DNA from: Bryobacteraceae bacterium
GTDB taxonomy: Bacteria > Acidobacteriota > Terriglobia > Bryobacterales > Bryobacteraceae
Reading direction: 5' to 3'
NCBI GenBank assembly: GCA_026129905.1
Contig: JAHCHE010000004.1
Location: 186,001 to 250,000, forward strand
DNA: 64,000 nucleotides
Under the pieces are notes generated by a model, which searched no databases, was not told where the DNA came from, and was given only the letters and a program-made list of their open reading frames with translations. A program made the position numbers and the translations under genes. Positions 6,794 to 14,806 of the stretch are shown here, one piece after another (position 1 is the first letter of the stretch; every line of letters starts with the position of its first letter).

Positions 6794-9475
6794 TTACCGG
6801 ATCTCCTGTTCGAGTTGGCGGCGAATGAAACTGGGCTGGGAACCTGCCGGCGTGGGGGGGAGCAGAGCGAGGCCTTGCAGCGCCGCGCGGCGGGCTGCGT
6901 CCCTGTCGCCGGCGACGCGGTGAGCGACGGCAAGAGTGTGAAGGAACTCCGGAGAACGGCCGCCGCTCTTCTCGACGCACCGCTTCGCGTACGCAACGGC
7001 GAGCGAAGGTGCGCGCAGGTGGACGAACGGCGTTACGCTGAGGGCCTGCGCGGCGCGGCTCCAGTCAATGGGCTGGGCGCCGGGCCGGTCGGCCAACTCG
7101 CGTGCGGCCTGAATCCCCTGGCGGGCGAGTTGCTCGGACTGGGCCGGATCGGAGGTCATCAACGCGCTCATCCGAACGAGCAGGTCGGCCATGTGTCCGC
7201 GAAAGACCTCGTTGTTTGGATCCATCTGGAGGACGCGGCCGAGCACTTCGCGCACGCGGCGGGCGTACTGAAGGGCCTGCTGGAGGTCGCCCTTCTGTTC
7301 GTAGGTCTGCCACACATCGTTAAGGGCGACCGCCAGGTCGTACTGGGCTCGGCTGTTGCGGGGGTCGAGGGCCGCCAGCGGCTCCAGGAACGAGAGCGCT
7401 TTCTGATATTCGCCGATGGCGGCGTCGTAATCGCCCATCCACTGCAACGCGCCGGCGATACGGCGGCTGAAGGTGGCCCGGACCCTGCGGTTCTCCATCT
7501 TTTCCTTTTCTTCCGGGGGCAGGGACTCGAAGATATCCAGGCCTTCGCGCAGGATGCGGACGGCTTCCTGCGGATTGGTTTCGACAACCACTTGGCCGAT
7601 TTTCATCCGGACGACAGCGATGGCGCGGCGAGGCCGTATGAAGGCGGGGTCGATCTCGAGCGCGCGCCGGTTGAGCGCAATCGCCTTCTCGTAATTGGCG
7701 CGGGCGGAGACCGGATCGCCGAGACTGGCGGTACCGCTCTGCCCGTACTGATCGGCCAGCGAATCGTAGCAGCGGGCCGCTCCGAACAGAGAGGGCGCAT
7801 TGCCATTGCCGGCGATGCGTTCGAAGGCGGCGCAGGCGCTGCGGGTGTGTTCGACCGCTTCGGAGGTGCGGCCGAGTCCAAACAGGATTTCGCCGATGGA
7901 TTGCTCGACGCGGGCTGGGCCGCTGTAAGCCGAATCGTTGCGGCCGAGTTCCTGGGCGATGGAGAGCGCCTTGCGGAGAGTATTGAGGCCGCCTTCCATG
8001 TCGCCGATGTTGGTCTCGTAGGGGTTGCCCTGCAGATTGCCCATCTTCAAGTAGGCTTCCACTAGATCGCCCTGGACGTTGGGATCTCCCTTGGTATCGC
8101 GGGAGAGCTTGTCGAGGTGATCCATCGCCTTGGTGACGAGCATGCGCTGGGCGGCGGTAGAGCCGGGGAGCTGCTGGACGGCGTCGTACAACTCGAAAAG
8201 AAGGCTATTGGTAAGGCGCCGCAAGTCCTGGTACCGGGCCTGGGCGATTTTCGCCTGCCAGAGCATCCCGGAGATGCCGGCGACGAGGGTAACCAGAATC
8301 ACCGCGGCGGCGACGACGGCCAGCAGGTTTCGGCGGACGAATTTCGCGGCGCGGTACCGGAAGCTACCGTGACGGGCGCCGACGGGCCGGCCGGCAAGGT
8401 AGCGCTGTATGTCCTCGGCAAGCTGATCGACGGACGAGTAGCGGGCGGAAGGCTCCTTGCGCATGGCCTTCAGCACAATGGCGTCGAGGTCGCCGCTGAG
8501 GTGCGAGCCGTTTCCGGCGGCGGCGCTCGGCTTGACGGGTTCCTGCTGGCAGACGACGCGGATCAGTTCGCCCGTGCTGTAGTCCTGGAGTTCGTAAGGC
8601 GGCTTGCCGGCGAGGATGCGGTAAAGAATGACGCCGAGAGAGTAGATATCGGAGGCGGTGGTGACGGGGTTGCCGAGGACTTCTTCGGGACTGGCGTAGG
8701 CGGGCGTGAAAGCCCGGAGGCCCTTCTGGGTAACGGCGGGATCGATGCGCTCCGGGATGAGTTTCGCGGTGCCGAAATCCAACAGCTTGGGCGAGCCGTC
8801 GGGCAGAACGAGGATGTTGTCGGGCTTGAGATCGCGGTGGACGATCAGGTTCTGATGAGCGTAATGGACGGCGGAGCAGACGGTCAGGAACAGTTCGAGT
8901 CGCTGGCGGATGGAGAGACGATGGCGGTCGATGTACTCGTCCAGGGCGGCGCCCTCGACATAATCCATGACAAGGTAGGGGTCGCCTTCGTCGGTGGTGC
9001 CTCCGTCGATAAGACGGGCAATGCTCGGGTGGTTGAGGCGGGCAAGGATCTGGCGCTCCTGTAGGAACCGCTCCTGGAGCGGGCGGCTGGCGAGGCGGCA
9101 GGCGATCAGCTTCAGGGCGGCGGTTTGCTCGAACTGGCCGTCCTGGCGGCTGGCGAGATAGACCGTGCCCATGCCGCCCTCGCCGAGCAGACGCTCGATA
9201 CGCCAGGCGCCGATGCGGCGGCCGGCGAAGGGATGAACGAAGTCCTCCGCTTCAACGAGAGGTTCTTTCCAGCCGCCGGAGCGTTCCTGGTTGTCGTAGG
9301 TGGAGAGCAACCCCTCGAGTTCGCGCTGGAGGGTGAGTCGGCCGCCGACCTGGGCGCGGATGAAGGCGGTACGTTCGGCCGGCGGCAGGGCGAGGGCAGC
9401 GTGGAAGAGCTCTTCGATTACCTGACGTCCCTGACCATCGAGCTCCGCCCAAGGCGTATCCGGTATCCCGTCCAT
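6794..9475 (-). CDS. membrane Ser/Thr protein kinase with C-terminal TPR domain
   Basis: A PknB-type receptor-like kinase of 893 residues. After a short N-terminal region the kinase domain shows the glycine loop GEGGMGTVYLA (98-108), K122 in ALKL, catalytic HRDLKPDN (213-220) and DFG (233-235). A juxtamembrane basic stretch is followed by one transmembrane helix (LLAVVAAAVILVTLVAGISG), then about 450 residues of TPR-like helices (repeated ANYEKAIALNRRALEIDP-type units), probably periplasmic. It is divergent from an ECF sigma factor gene at 9770, a pairing seen often in Acidobacteriota, so the two may form one signalling unit. Its substrates are unknown. The start is ATG. Confidence 0.93.
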   Translation of the reverse strand: MDGIPDTPWAELDGQGRQVIEELFHAALALPPAERTAFIRAQVGGRLTLQRELEGLLSTYDNQERSGGWKEPLVEAEDFVHPFAGRRIGAWRIERLLGEGGMGTVYLASRQDGQFEQTAALKLIACRLASRPLQERFLQERQILARLNHPSIARLIDGGTTDEGDPYLVMDYVEGAALDEYIDRHRLSIRQRLELFLTVCSAVHYAHQNLIVHRDLKPDNILVLPDGSPKLLDFGTAKLIPERIDPAVTQKGLRAFTPAYASPEEVLGNPVTTASDIYSLGVILYRILAGKPPYELQDYSTGELIRVVCQQEPVKPSAAAGNGSHLSGDLDAIVLKAMRKEPSARYSSVDQLAEDIQRYLAGRPVGARHGSFRYRAAKFVRRNLLAVVAAAVILVTLVAGISGMLWQAKIAQARYQDLRRLTNSLLFELYDAVQQLPGSTAAQRMLVTKAMDHLDKLSRDTKGDPNVQGDLVEAYLKMGNLQGNPYETNIGDMEGGLNTLRKALSIAQELGRNDSAYSGPARVEQSIGEILFGLGRTSEAVEHTRSACAAFERIAGNGNAPSLFGAARCYDSLADQYGQSGTASLGDPVSARANYEKAIALNRRALEIDPAFIRPRRAIAVVRMKIGQVVVETNPQEAVRILREGLDIFESLPPEEKEKMENRRVRATFSRRIAGALQWMGDYDAAIGEYQKALSFLEPLAALDPRNSRAQYDLAVALNDVWQTYEQKGDLQQALQYARRVREVLGRVLQMDPNNEVFRGHMADLLVRMSALMTSDPAQSEQLARQGIQAARELADRPGAQPIDWSRAAQALSVTPFVHLRAPSLAVAYAKRCVEKSGGRSPEFLHTLAVAHRVAGDRDAARRAALQGLALLPPTPAGSQPSFIRRQLEQEIR

Positions 9476-9769
9476 GGTCCGAAAGCCGTCTCGAACTACC
9501 GGGACGCGCCGGGAAAGTTACTCCTGGCGCCGTCGGCTGGTTACCTAGCGTACTCCTAGTATAGGTCGCGCAGTTTCGGCGGGGAGAGCATCAACATTGT
9601 TTGGTATACTTCTTAACGAATTCGCGCACAACGGAACCTGCTCGGCGCGGGAGAGTCTCTGTGCGATAAGGCTGCGCAGGGGAGGTTTGCGCGCCGGTAA
9701 CGCGAGTACGTCCTGCGCATTCACCCTGATGGTGCGTCGGGGGCAAACGGAGGATCCGGTCTCAGTTTC
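9476..9769. promoter_or_regulatory. divergent intergenic region between kinase and sigma factor genes
   Basis: These 294 bases separate two outward-facing genes and must hold both promoters. The only AT-rich patches are around 9551-9566 (includes AGTATA, that is TATACT on the minus strand) and 9592-9622 (includes TATACT at 9605-9610). No good -35 partner lies at standard spacing for either, so a non-housekeeping sigma factor, possibly the adjacent ECF itself, is plausible but unproven. Confidence 0.35.
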
Positions 9770-10342
9770 ATGGAGGCTTCGCTTCAGTCCACCGTAACAG
9801 CGTTGCTGATGCAGTGGAGCGCGGGGAACGAGGCGGCGCGAGAATCCCTGCTGCCGTTGGTTTACGGCGAACTGCGGAAACTGGCGCAAGCGATGCTGCG
9901 GCAGGAGCGACGCGACCACACGCTGCAGCCCACAGCGCTCGTCAATGAACTCTATCTCCGGCTGGTGGACCAGCGACGCGTGACGGTGCAGGACCGCCGC
10001 CATTTCTTCGGGCTTGCCGCGTACCTGATGCGGCGGGTGCTGGTGGACCATGCCCGGCGCAAGAAAGCCGCCAAACGCGGGGCGGAGGCGTTGTCGCCGC
10101 TGGTGGACGAGCCGGGCACAACCGCCTGGACGCCGGACATTGACATCGAAGCACTGAACGAGGCGCTGGACCGTCTGGAAAAAGTGGACCCAAGAAAATG
10201 CCGGGTGGTGGAACTGCGGTTCATCGCGGGCTTCACGACGGAAGAGGCGGCTCACATCCTGGAGACCTCGCCGGCGACCGTCGAGCGCGACTGGAAATTC
10301 GCCCGTAGCTGGCTGGGACGGCTGATGAACGGGGCGCGGTGA
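9770..10342 (+). CDS. ECF-type RNA polymerase sigma factor, TIGR02999 class
   Basis: The 190-residue protein has sigma-70 region 2 (LRKLAQAMLRQERRDHTLQPT, then LVNELYLRLVDQ and HFFGLAAYLMRRVLVDHARRKKA) and region 4 (VVELRFIAGFTTEEAAHILETSP, then TVERDWKFARSWL). The THTLQPTALVNE-type block and the RRVLVDHAR motif are typical of the sigma-70 subfamily found in Acidobacteriota and Planctomycetes next to Ser/Thr kinases. It would direct RNA polymerase to a specific regulon, perhaps under control of the divergent kinase. No anti-sigma factor is adjacent. The ATG at 9770 gives the full region 2. Confidence 0.93.
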   Translation: MEASLQSTVTALLMQWSAGNEAARESLLPLVYGELRKLAQAMLRQERRDHTLQPTALVNELYLRLVDQRRVTVQDRRHFFGLAAYLMRRVLVDHARRKKAAKRGAEALSPLVDEPGTTAWTPDIDIEALNEALDRLEKVDPRKCRVVELRFIAGFTTEEAAHILETSPATVERDWKFARSWLGRLMNGAR

Positions 10343-10770
10343 GACGGAGGAAAGCGCCGCGCTGTTCGGGGCCAACCTGGGGATCGAGTTCGGCAATCAC
10401 CACGGCGCGGCGAACGAGCCTCACGTCCGACCCTCCACCCAGCCCTCGCCGCATACCCACCGAACTGCCTTGCCCGCACTTGCGTCAACGAGCGACTCGC
10501 TGTCCTCCTCCGGTAGCCCTCGTGACCATTCCTCAAGCCCCAGTTCGCCAAGTTCAGAGCTTTCCGGGTTCGTCGTAGTGATGGCCAGGCCGTGGAGGGG
10601 CCGATCGACGGGACGACGGAGAGCTTGTGGCGCCGCGCCGCGGCTAGGGCCGCAGAGGGGCGTGAGCGCACAAAGAGGGCGATAACCAGCCCCGCCCAAC
10701 AAATCCAGTCTTGAAATACCTTTATTTATCTGGCAAAATCGCGAGGTCGTTGCCGCGGGGTCCGAGGATT
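10343..10770. other. non-coding stretch between sigma factor and glycosyltransferase gene ends
   Basis: This 428-base gap lies between convergent genes. All open frames here have Arg/Ser/Pro-rich, low-complexity translations typical of antisense GC-rich DNA. One minus-strand frame near 10421-10600 has a more acidic, protein-like ending (EEWSRGLPEEDSE), which could be a decayed gene fragment, but I cannot match it to a family. No hairpin with a T run or tRNA was seen. An AT-rich patch sits at 10717-10740. Confidence 0.4.
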
Positions 10771-12015
10771 TTATTCGAATCGCTGAAGGAGAAGCCCATA
10801 CCGGTCGTCGATCGGCTGGCCGGCCGCCAGCGACGCCCAGATCCATTCCGAGGCGCCGCGGTCGGAGTAGCGCGGAGCGATGGCCAGCGCGTTCCGGCGC
10901 ATCCGCTCGTTGACCTCGGGCCGCCGGAGACGGGCTGCGGCGGCCTGGAAAGCGCGCGTTTCGTAGGGGCAAACGAGCCCGATGCCGTGCCGGTCAACGA
11001 AGCGCGCCGCCGCCGTGCGCGCGTCTCCGAGCACGACCAGAGGCGCGTGGGAGGTCGCCAGGATGAACGGAATTCGGCTGGGGAGGCTGAGCCGCGCGAT
11101 GAAGCCCCGGTCGTCGTCCGGCGTCAGCGTCCCGGAAGGAACCACGGCGAACGGCGCGGCGCGCAACGCCCGGACCAGATCGTCGTCGTCCAGCGGCAGT
11201 TCTTCGGGCACAATCAGGGAGTCCCGTAAAAGACCTTCGCGATCCGCGGACAGGAAACGGAAATGGCTGTTGGAGTACCAGAACAGCGTCTCGCCGGAAT
11301 CGCGGAGCGTTTCGCGCAGCAGGCTCAGCCACAGCCGCCCCCAGATGTTGCCGACGATGACGCCCGGAGCGGAGAGGTCCGGCGGCTGCGCGGGTTCCCG
11401 GAGGATGAGCCGGTCGGGCGCCACCGGAGGCATCAGCCCGATTTTGAGGCCGTACTTGTCCTCGTACGCTGATGCCAGTTCGGGGGAAACCGCTAGCCGG
11501 AGGCGGGATTGTTCGAGCAGCTCGCGCATCAATTCGTCCGGAATTTCCTGGACGGCGACGTTCTGATCGTCCATGATGTAGGCGCATAGCGGCGCGTTAT
11601 AGATCTCCCGGAGCGCGATCGCGGTGCGGGCGTCGTCGGGATAATACGGGACGCAGAGGATTCTGGCGACGCCGTGACCCTGCATCGCGCCGAGAACATT
11701 CCGGAATTGTTCGGAACGGGCGGCGCCGCAGTGTGAAATGCGGAGGGTCACGCCGGCAAATTCCTGCCGCCCACCGTAGAGATCCCGTGAACGCACGGCG
11801 ATGATGTTCGGCTGGCCGCCAAACAGGCGGGCCAGGAGCACGCCGACTCCATGCTCGTTGTTGATCTCAACGTGGCTGACGATAGCGTCGGCTTCCTGGA
11901 GAAACTCGTCCGAAGAGGGGTCCTCCGCCAAGTCGTCAGGGAAGCCCGCCAGAGTGAAGACGCGATGCGCGAGTTCCTCGATGCGGCGCCAGGCGGGATC
12001 GGAGTGCGCGATCAT
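10771..12015 (-). CDS. putative glycosyltransferase, second paralogue
   Basis: A 414-residue soluble protein that is a clear paralogue of the gene just upstream (12012-13295). Shared features in the same order are an INNEHGVG block, RILCVPYYPDD, APLCAYIMDDQNV, LRLAVSPELASAYEDKYGL, and near the end PSRIPFILATSHAPLVVLG with a C-terminal RRNALAIAPRYSD helix. The VSPELxxxYxxKYG segment resembles the linker of GT-B glycosyltransferases (GT4-like). No catalytic residue can be fixed, so the call is tentative. ATG overlaps the upstream stop (ATGA), which implies translational coupling. It is the last gene of a five-gene unit beginning with the MFS gene. Confidence 0.6.
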   Translation of the reverse strand: MIAHSDPAWRRIEELAHRVFTLAGFPDDLAEDPSSDEFLQEADAIVSHVEINNEHGVGVLLARLFGGQPNIIAVRSRDLYGGRQEFAGVTLRISHCGAARSEQFRNVLGAMQGHGVARILCVPYYPDDARTAIALREIYNAPLCAYIMDDQNVAVQEIPDELMRELLEQSRLRLAVSPELASAYEDKYGLKIGLMPPVAPDRLILREPAQPPDLSAPGVIVGNIWGRLWLSLLRETLRDSGETLFWYSNSHFRFLSADREGLLRDSLIVPEELPLDDDDLVRALRAAPFAVVPSGTLTPDDDRGFIARLSLPSRIPFILATSHAPLVVLGDARTAAARFVDRHGIGLVCPYETRAFQAAAARLRRPEVNERMRRNALAIAPRYSDRGASEWIWASLAAGQPIDDRYGLLLQRFE

Positions 12016-13295
12016 CGGGCGAACGCCTCCTCCGCGCCGGAGGGATCATAGCCGCGAAACAGGTCTTCGAACCGGTCGTCGGCCGGACGGCCGAGTTCGA
12101 TGGAATGCGCCAGCCACTCGACCACGCCGGAGTCGGACAGTTGGCGCGCGATGGCGGCGGCATGACGTCGGCAGCGGCGCCGATTATCGGGCTGCCGTAA
12201 GCTCTCCATCGCGGCGCGAAGCGCGTCGCGCCGGTAGGGCGCGGTCTCGCCGACGCCAAAATGCCGGACAAAGCGCGCGGCGCAGGTCTTCTCGCTGCCC
12301 AGTACCAGGACCGGGGTTTTGGAGGCGGCGACGGCGAAAAGAATACGGCCGGGGAGGCTCAGCCACGCGACGCCCGGATTCGCGTCAGCGCCGTCGAGGG
12401 CGCCGGCGGGCACGATGACGAACGGATAGCCTCTCAGGCGCGCGGCCAGTTCCGCTTCGGGCACGAGGCCGAGCGCGCGGATGCCGGCGCGGTCCGTCGC
12501 TTCGCGGGAGAAAGCGACCCATGGCGACTGGTTATTGCCGAACCAGTCGATTTGACAGCCGCAGCCGGCGAGGGCGGCGCACGCGTTGTCGAACCAGGCC
12601 CGATCCCAGAAACTGCCAAGCAAAGCGGCGCGGGGCGCGGCGTCCACTCCGTCGTCCGGGGCTTCGCCGATAAGAGCGTCTGGAACCACGGCGGGAAGCA
12701 GGTGGAAGGGAAGGCCGTACTTGTGCTCGTAGGCGTGGCGCAACTCGGGATGCGTTGCCAGGCGGAGGCAGCAGCGGCCGAGAAACTCGCGCATGAGGCC
12801 GTCCGCAATGATGGGGCTCACGATGTTCTGATCGTCCATGATCCAGGCGCAGAGAGGCGCGCCGAAGGCGGCCTCCAGGGCGATGGAGGTGATCAGCTCG
12901 TCGGCCAGAAACGGGACGCAGAGGATGGAGCGCGCGTCGCAGCCTTCCAGCGCGGCCAGGACGCGGCGGAAGCTTTCCGGACGCGCGATATCCGTCTGCG
13001 GCAGGCAGACGTTCCAGTCGCCGAAGTCGTGCAGGCCCCAGTCGCTCTTGGAGCGAATGCAGAGAATGCCGCGGCGGCCGCGGAGGATGCGCTTGATCAG
13101 CGGCCCCGTGCCGTGGCGGTCGTTAATCTCGTTAGGCGTGACGACGATATCGACGGCGCCGGAGGGAACGCCGGGGGAGACCGCGAAGGGCACGTCAGGC
13201 CCGGCGGGGGCGGCGCGGCCCTGGATCACGCGCTTCAACCGCCGGGCGAGAAATTCGTTCCGGTAGAAGGCCGGATCGACGGTTCCGGCCGGCAT
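12012..13295 (-). CDS. putative glycosyltransferase, first paralogue
   Basis: 427 residues, homologous over most of its length to the following gene. Matching blocks are INDRHGTGPLIKRILRGRRG, SILCVPFLADE, APLCAWIMDDQNI, LRLATHPELRHAYEHKYGL, and PGRILFAVAASKTPVLVLGS. The order is consistent with a two-domain GT-B fold with the MDDQN motif near the inter-domain region, but the family is not one I recognise and the donor and acceptor are unknown. The ATG at 13295 is three bases after the stop of the Cys-rich gene, with AGG just upstream. The pair looks like an old tandem duplication within the operon. Confidence 0.6.
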   Translation of the reverse strand: MPAGTVDPAFYRNEFLARRLKRVIQGRAAPAGPDVPFAVSPGVPSGAVDIVVTPNEINDRHGTGPLIKRILRGRRGILCIRSKSDWGLHDFGDWNVCLPQTDIARPESFRRVLAALEGCDARSILCVPFLADELITSIALEAAFGAPLCAWIMDDQNIVSPIIADGLMREFLGRCCLRLATHPELRHAYEHKYGLPFHLLPAVVPDALIGEAPDDGVDAAPRAALLGSFWDRAWFDNACAALAGCGCQIDWFGNNQSPWVAFSREATDRAGIRALGLVPEAELAARLRGYPFVIVPAGALDGADANPGVAWLSLPGRILFAVAASKTPVLVLGSEKTCAARFVRHFGVGETAPYRRDALRAAMESLRQPDNRRRCRRHAAAIARQLSDSGVVEWLAHSIELGRPADDRFEDLFRGYDPSGAEEAFAR

Positions 13296-13298
13296 CGC

Positions 13299-13976
13299 TT
13301 ACCTGGTTTTGGAGAGGGCATCCTCCAGCACGCGTTTGGCGCGGGCCGGATTGAAGACGCCGCAGGAACAGAAGCGCGACAAGTAGGTGACGGCCTGGTC
13401 CGGCGAGCGGCGGCCTTCCTTCACCCAGTCGATCATTTTCTTGGCCAGCGAGGAGGCGATCATGCCATGGCCGCACAGCGTCATCAAGGTCAACACCTGC
13501 GAGTTCGGCAGCTTCTCGGTTTTGCCTTCGAAGCCGAGCGAATAGCCGACGCTGTGGCGGTTGATGCCGGCGGCGTGACAGCACTGGTCCGCGCCATCCA
13601 CCGACGTAGACACGTTGATGGACAAGCCGAGGTCCGCTTCGCGCACCCTGTCAAGGAAGGCCTCCGCGGCGGGCCGGTTGTCGAAGACGGCGGCGACGGT
13701 GGTGGTGGTGTCGAGACCGTCGATCACCGCCTGGAAGTCGGGGGTCATGTCGCGGTTCCAGTGGGAGGTCGGGTTGAGCGACCGGGAAGGCCGCAACGCG
13801 CCGCCGTGCCGCGCGTCGCCGAGATTCACCGGGCGGAAGGGCACGGCCATTTCGAGAAACTTCTTGAGCTTGGGCAAGGCGCCTTCGTCGTTCTTACCGC
13901 GGCAGCACATGGCGAAGATGACGTAGTCGTCGCGGAAGCTTTCCGCCGTACCGAAGCGATGCAGCGTGTTCGTCAT
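13299..13976 (-). CDS. conserved Cys-rich protein of unknown function, coupled to a ferredoxin
   Basis: I do not recognise a family for this 225-residue protein. It has potential metal or Fe-S ligands spread along its length: C24-C25 (AMCCRGKND), C132-C133-H134 (QCCHAAGINRH), C168 and H170 (LCGHG), and C203/C205 (FCSCGVFNPARA). The C-terminal third (SSLAKKMIDWVKEG to RAKRVLEDAL) is helical. There is no signal peptide or membrane segment. Its ATG overlaps the ferredoxin stop (ATGA) and is preceded by AGGAGGTGA, so the two proteins are made together and probably interact. A redox or metal-dependent enzyme fed by the ferredoxin is a reasonable inference. Confidence 0.7.
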   Translation of the reverse strand: MTNTLHRFGTAESFRDDYVIFAMCCRGKNDEGALPKLKKFLEMAVPFRPVNLGDARHGGALRPSRSLNPTSHWNRDMTPDFQAVIDGLDTTTTVAAVFDNRPAAEAFLDRVREADLGLSINVSTSVDGADQCCHAAGINRHSVGYSLGFEGKTEKLPNSQVLTLMTLCGHGMIASSLAKKMIDWVKEGRRSPDQAVTYLSRFCSCGVFNPARAKRVLEDALSKTR

Positions 13977-14806
13977 GCCGTCACCTCCTGGGCGCGGGCG
14001 GGATGGTTGGTGGCGCGCCCCAGCCCGGTATTGGTTTTAGCCCGCTCGAGCCGGTATCCGAGCCGCTCGAGAATGGGCGCCACGACGTTCTCCTCGCCGT
14101 TGGCCTCGCAGCGCGTCCCGACGCCAAGGGCAACCACGGTGTCGATGCGCTTCTCGACGTCCCACACCAGCCGGATGACCTCTTCGGTGCGTTCCACCGG
14201 AACCTTGACTTCGACGATCGCGGACATAATCTTCTCGTTGAGGATCTCCTCGCGGATGTCGCCGGTGGAGATGTCGCTCATCAGAGTGGTAACGGGGTTT
14301 TTCTTTTCGAAGTGCACGCCGCGTTCGGCCAGTGCCCGGGTCATTTCCTGGATCTCGAAGAAGCGGACGCCTACGCCGGGACGGCCGAACTCGATGGTGA
14401 AGCCGACCTCGCCGACGCCGACGCGGTTGGAGACGTCGTTGGTTTTGACCTCCTCGGTGCCGCGGCCCTCGACGCCCGTGGATTCGTGGGGCACGCGCGG
14501 GTCGGAGAAGGCGCGGCGCACCACGCGCGGCCAAGTCAACTCTTCCGGCTCGAAGGCGGCCGTCGGGCAGACATCCGGCTCGGGTTCGAAGCGCAGGCGA
14601 AAGAACTGGAAGACGCGCCGGAGCGTGCGCACGAGGGTCGGGTTGAGATGCTCCTGGCTCATCCCGTTGACGCAGGCGTAACACTCCACGCATTCGTCCC
14701 GGTCGACGGTTGCGCGCTTGATGGCGGGATCGATGTAGATCGCTCCCATCGGACAGACATAGGTACAGTTGCCGCAGGCTACGCAGCGGTCCCTGCTGAT
14801 TCTCAC
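13973..14806 (-). CDS. 2[4Fe-4S]-like ferredoxin with long C-terminal domain and a split second cluster motif
   Basis: 277 residues. The first cluster motif is canonical (C8, C11, C14, C18 in CVACGNCTYVCPMGAI). The second starts CVECYAC (C39, C42, C45), but the fourth cysteine is absent at the usual place. The next CP is C80-P81, after 34 residues including a helical LVRTLRRVFQFFRLRF segment. Residues about 120-260 form an unrecognised alpha/beta domain (VGFTIEFGRPGVGVRFFEIQ, IVEVKVPVERTEEVIRLVW). The GTG start at 14806 overlaps the MFS stop (GTGA) behind an excellent AGGAGGTG. The protein is presumably cytoplasmic and transfers electrons, most likely to the Cys-rich protein encoded next. Confidence 0.8.
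   Translation of the reverse strand: MRISRDRCVACGNCTYVCPMGAIYIDPAIKRATVDRDECVECYACVNGMSQEHLNPTLVRTLRRVFQFFRLRFEPEPDVCPTAAFEPEELTWPRVVRRAFSDPRVPHESTGVEGRGTEEVKTNDVSNRVGVGEVGFTIEFGRPGVGVRFFEIQEMTRALAERGVHFEKKNPVTTLMSDISTGDIREEILNEKIMSAIVEVKVPVERTEEVIRLVWDVEKRIDTVVALGVGTRCEANGEENVVAPILERLGYRLERAKTNTGLGRATNHPARAQEVTA

Noticed and set aside
9545-10396. 283-codon minus-strand frame opposite the ECF sigma gene
   Set aside because: The plus-strand frame has strong sigma regions 2 and 4; the opposite frame has no domain.
12261-14681. 806-codon open frame on the plus strand
   Set aside because: It runs antisense to three well-supported genes and its Ala/Gly/Arg/His-rich translation is typical of shadows in GC-rich DNA.
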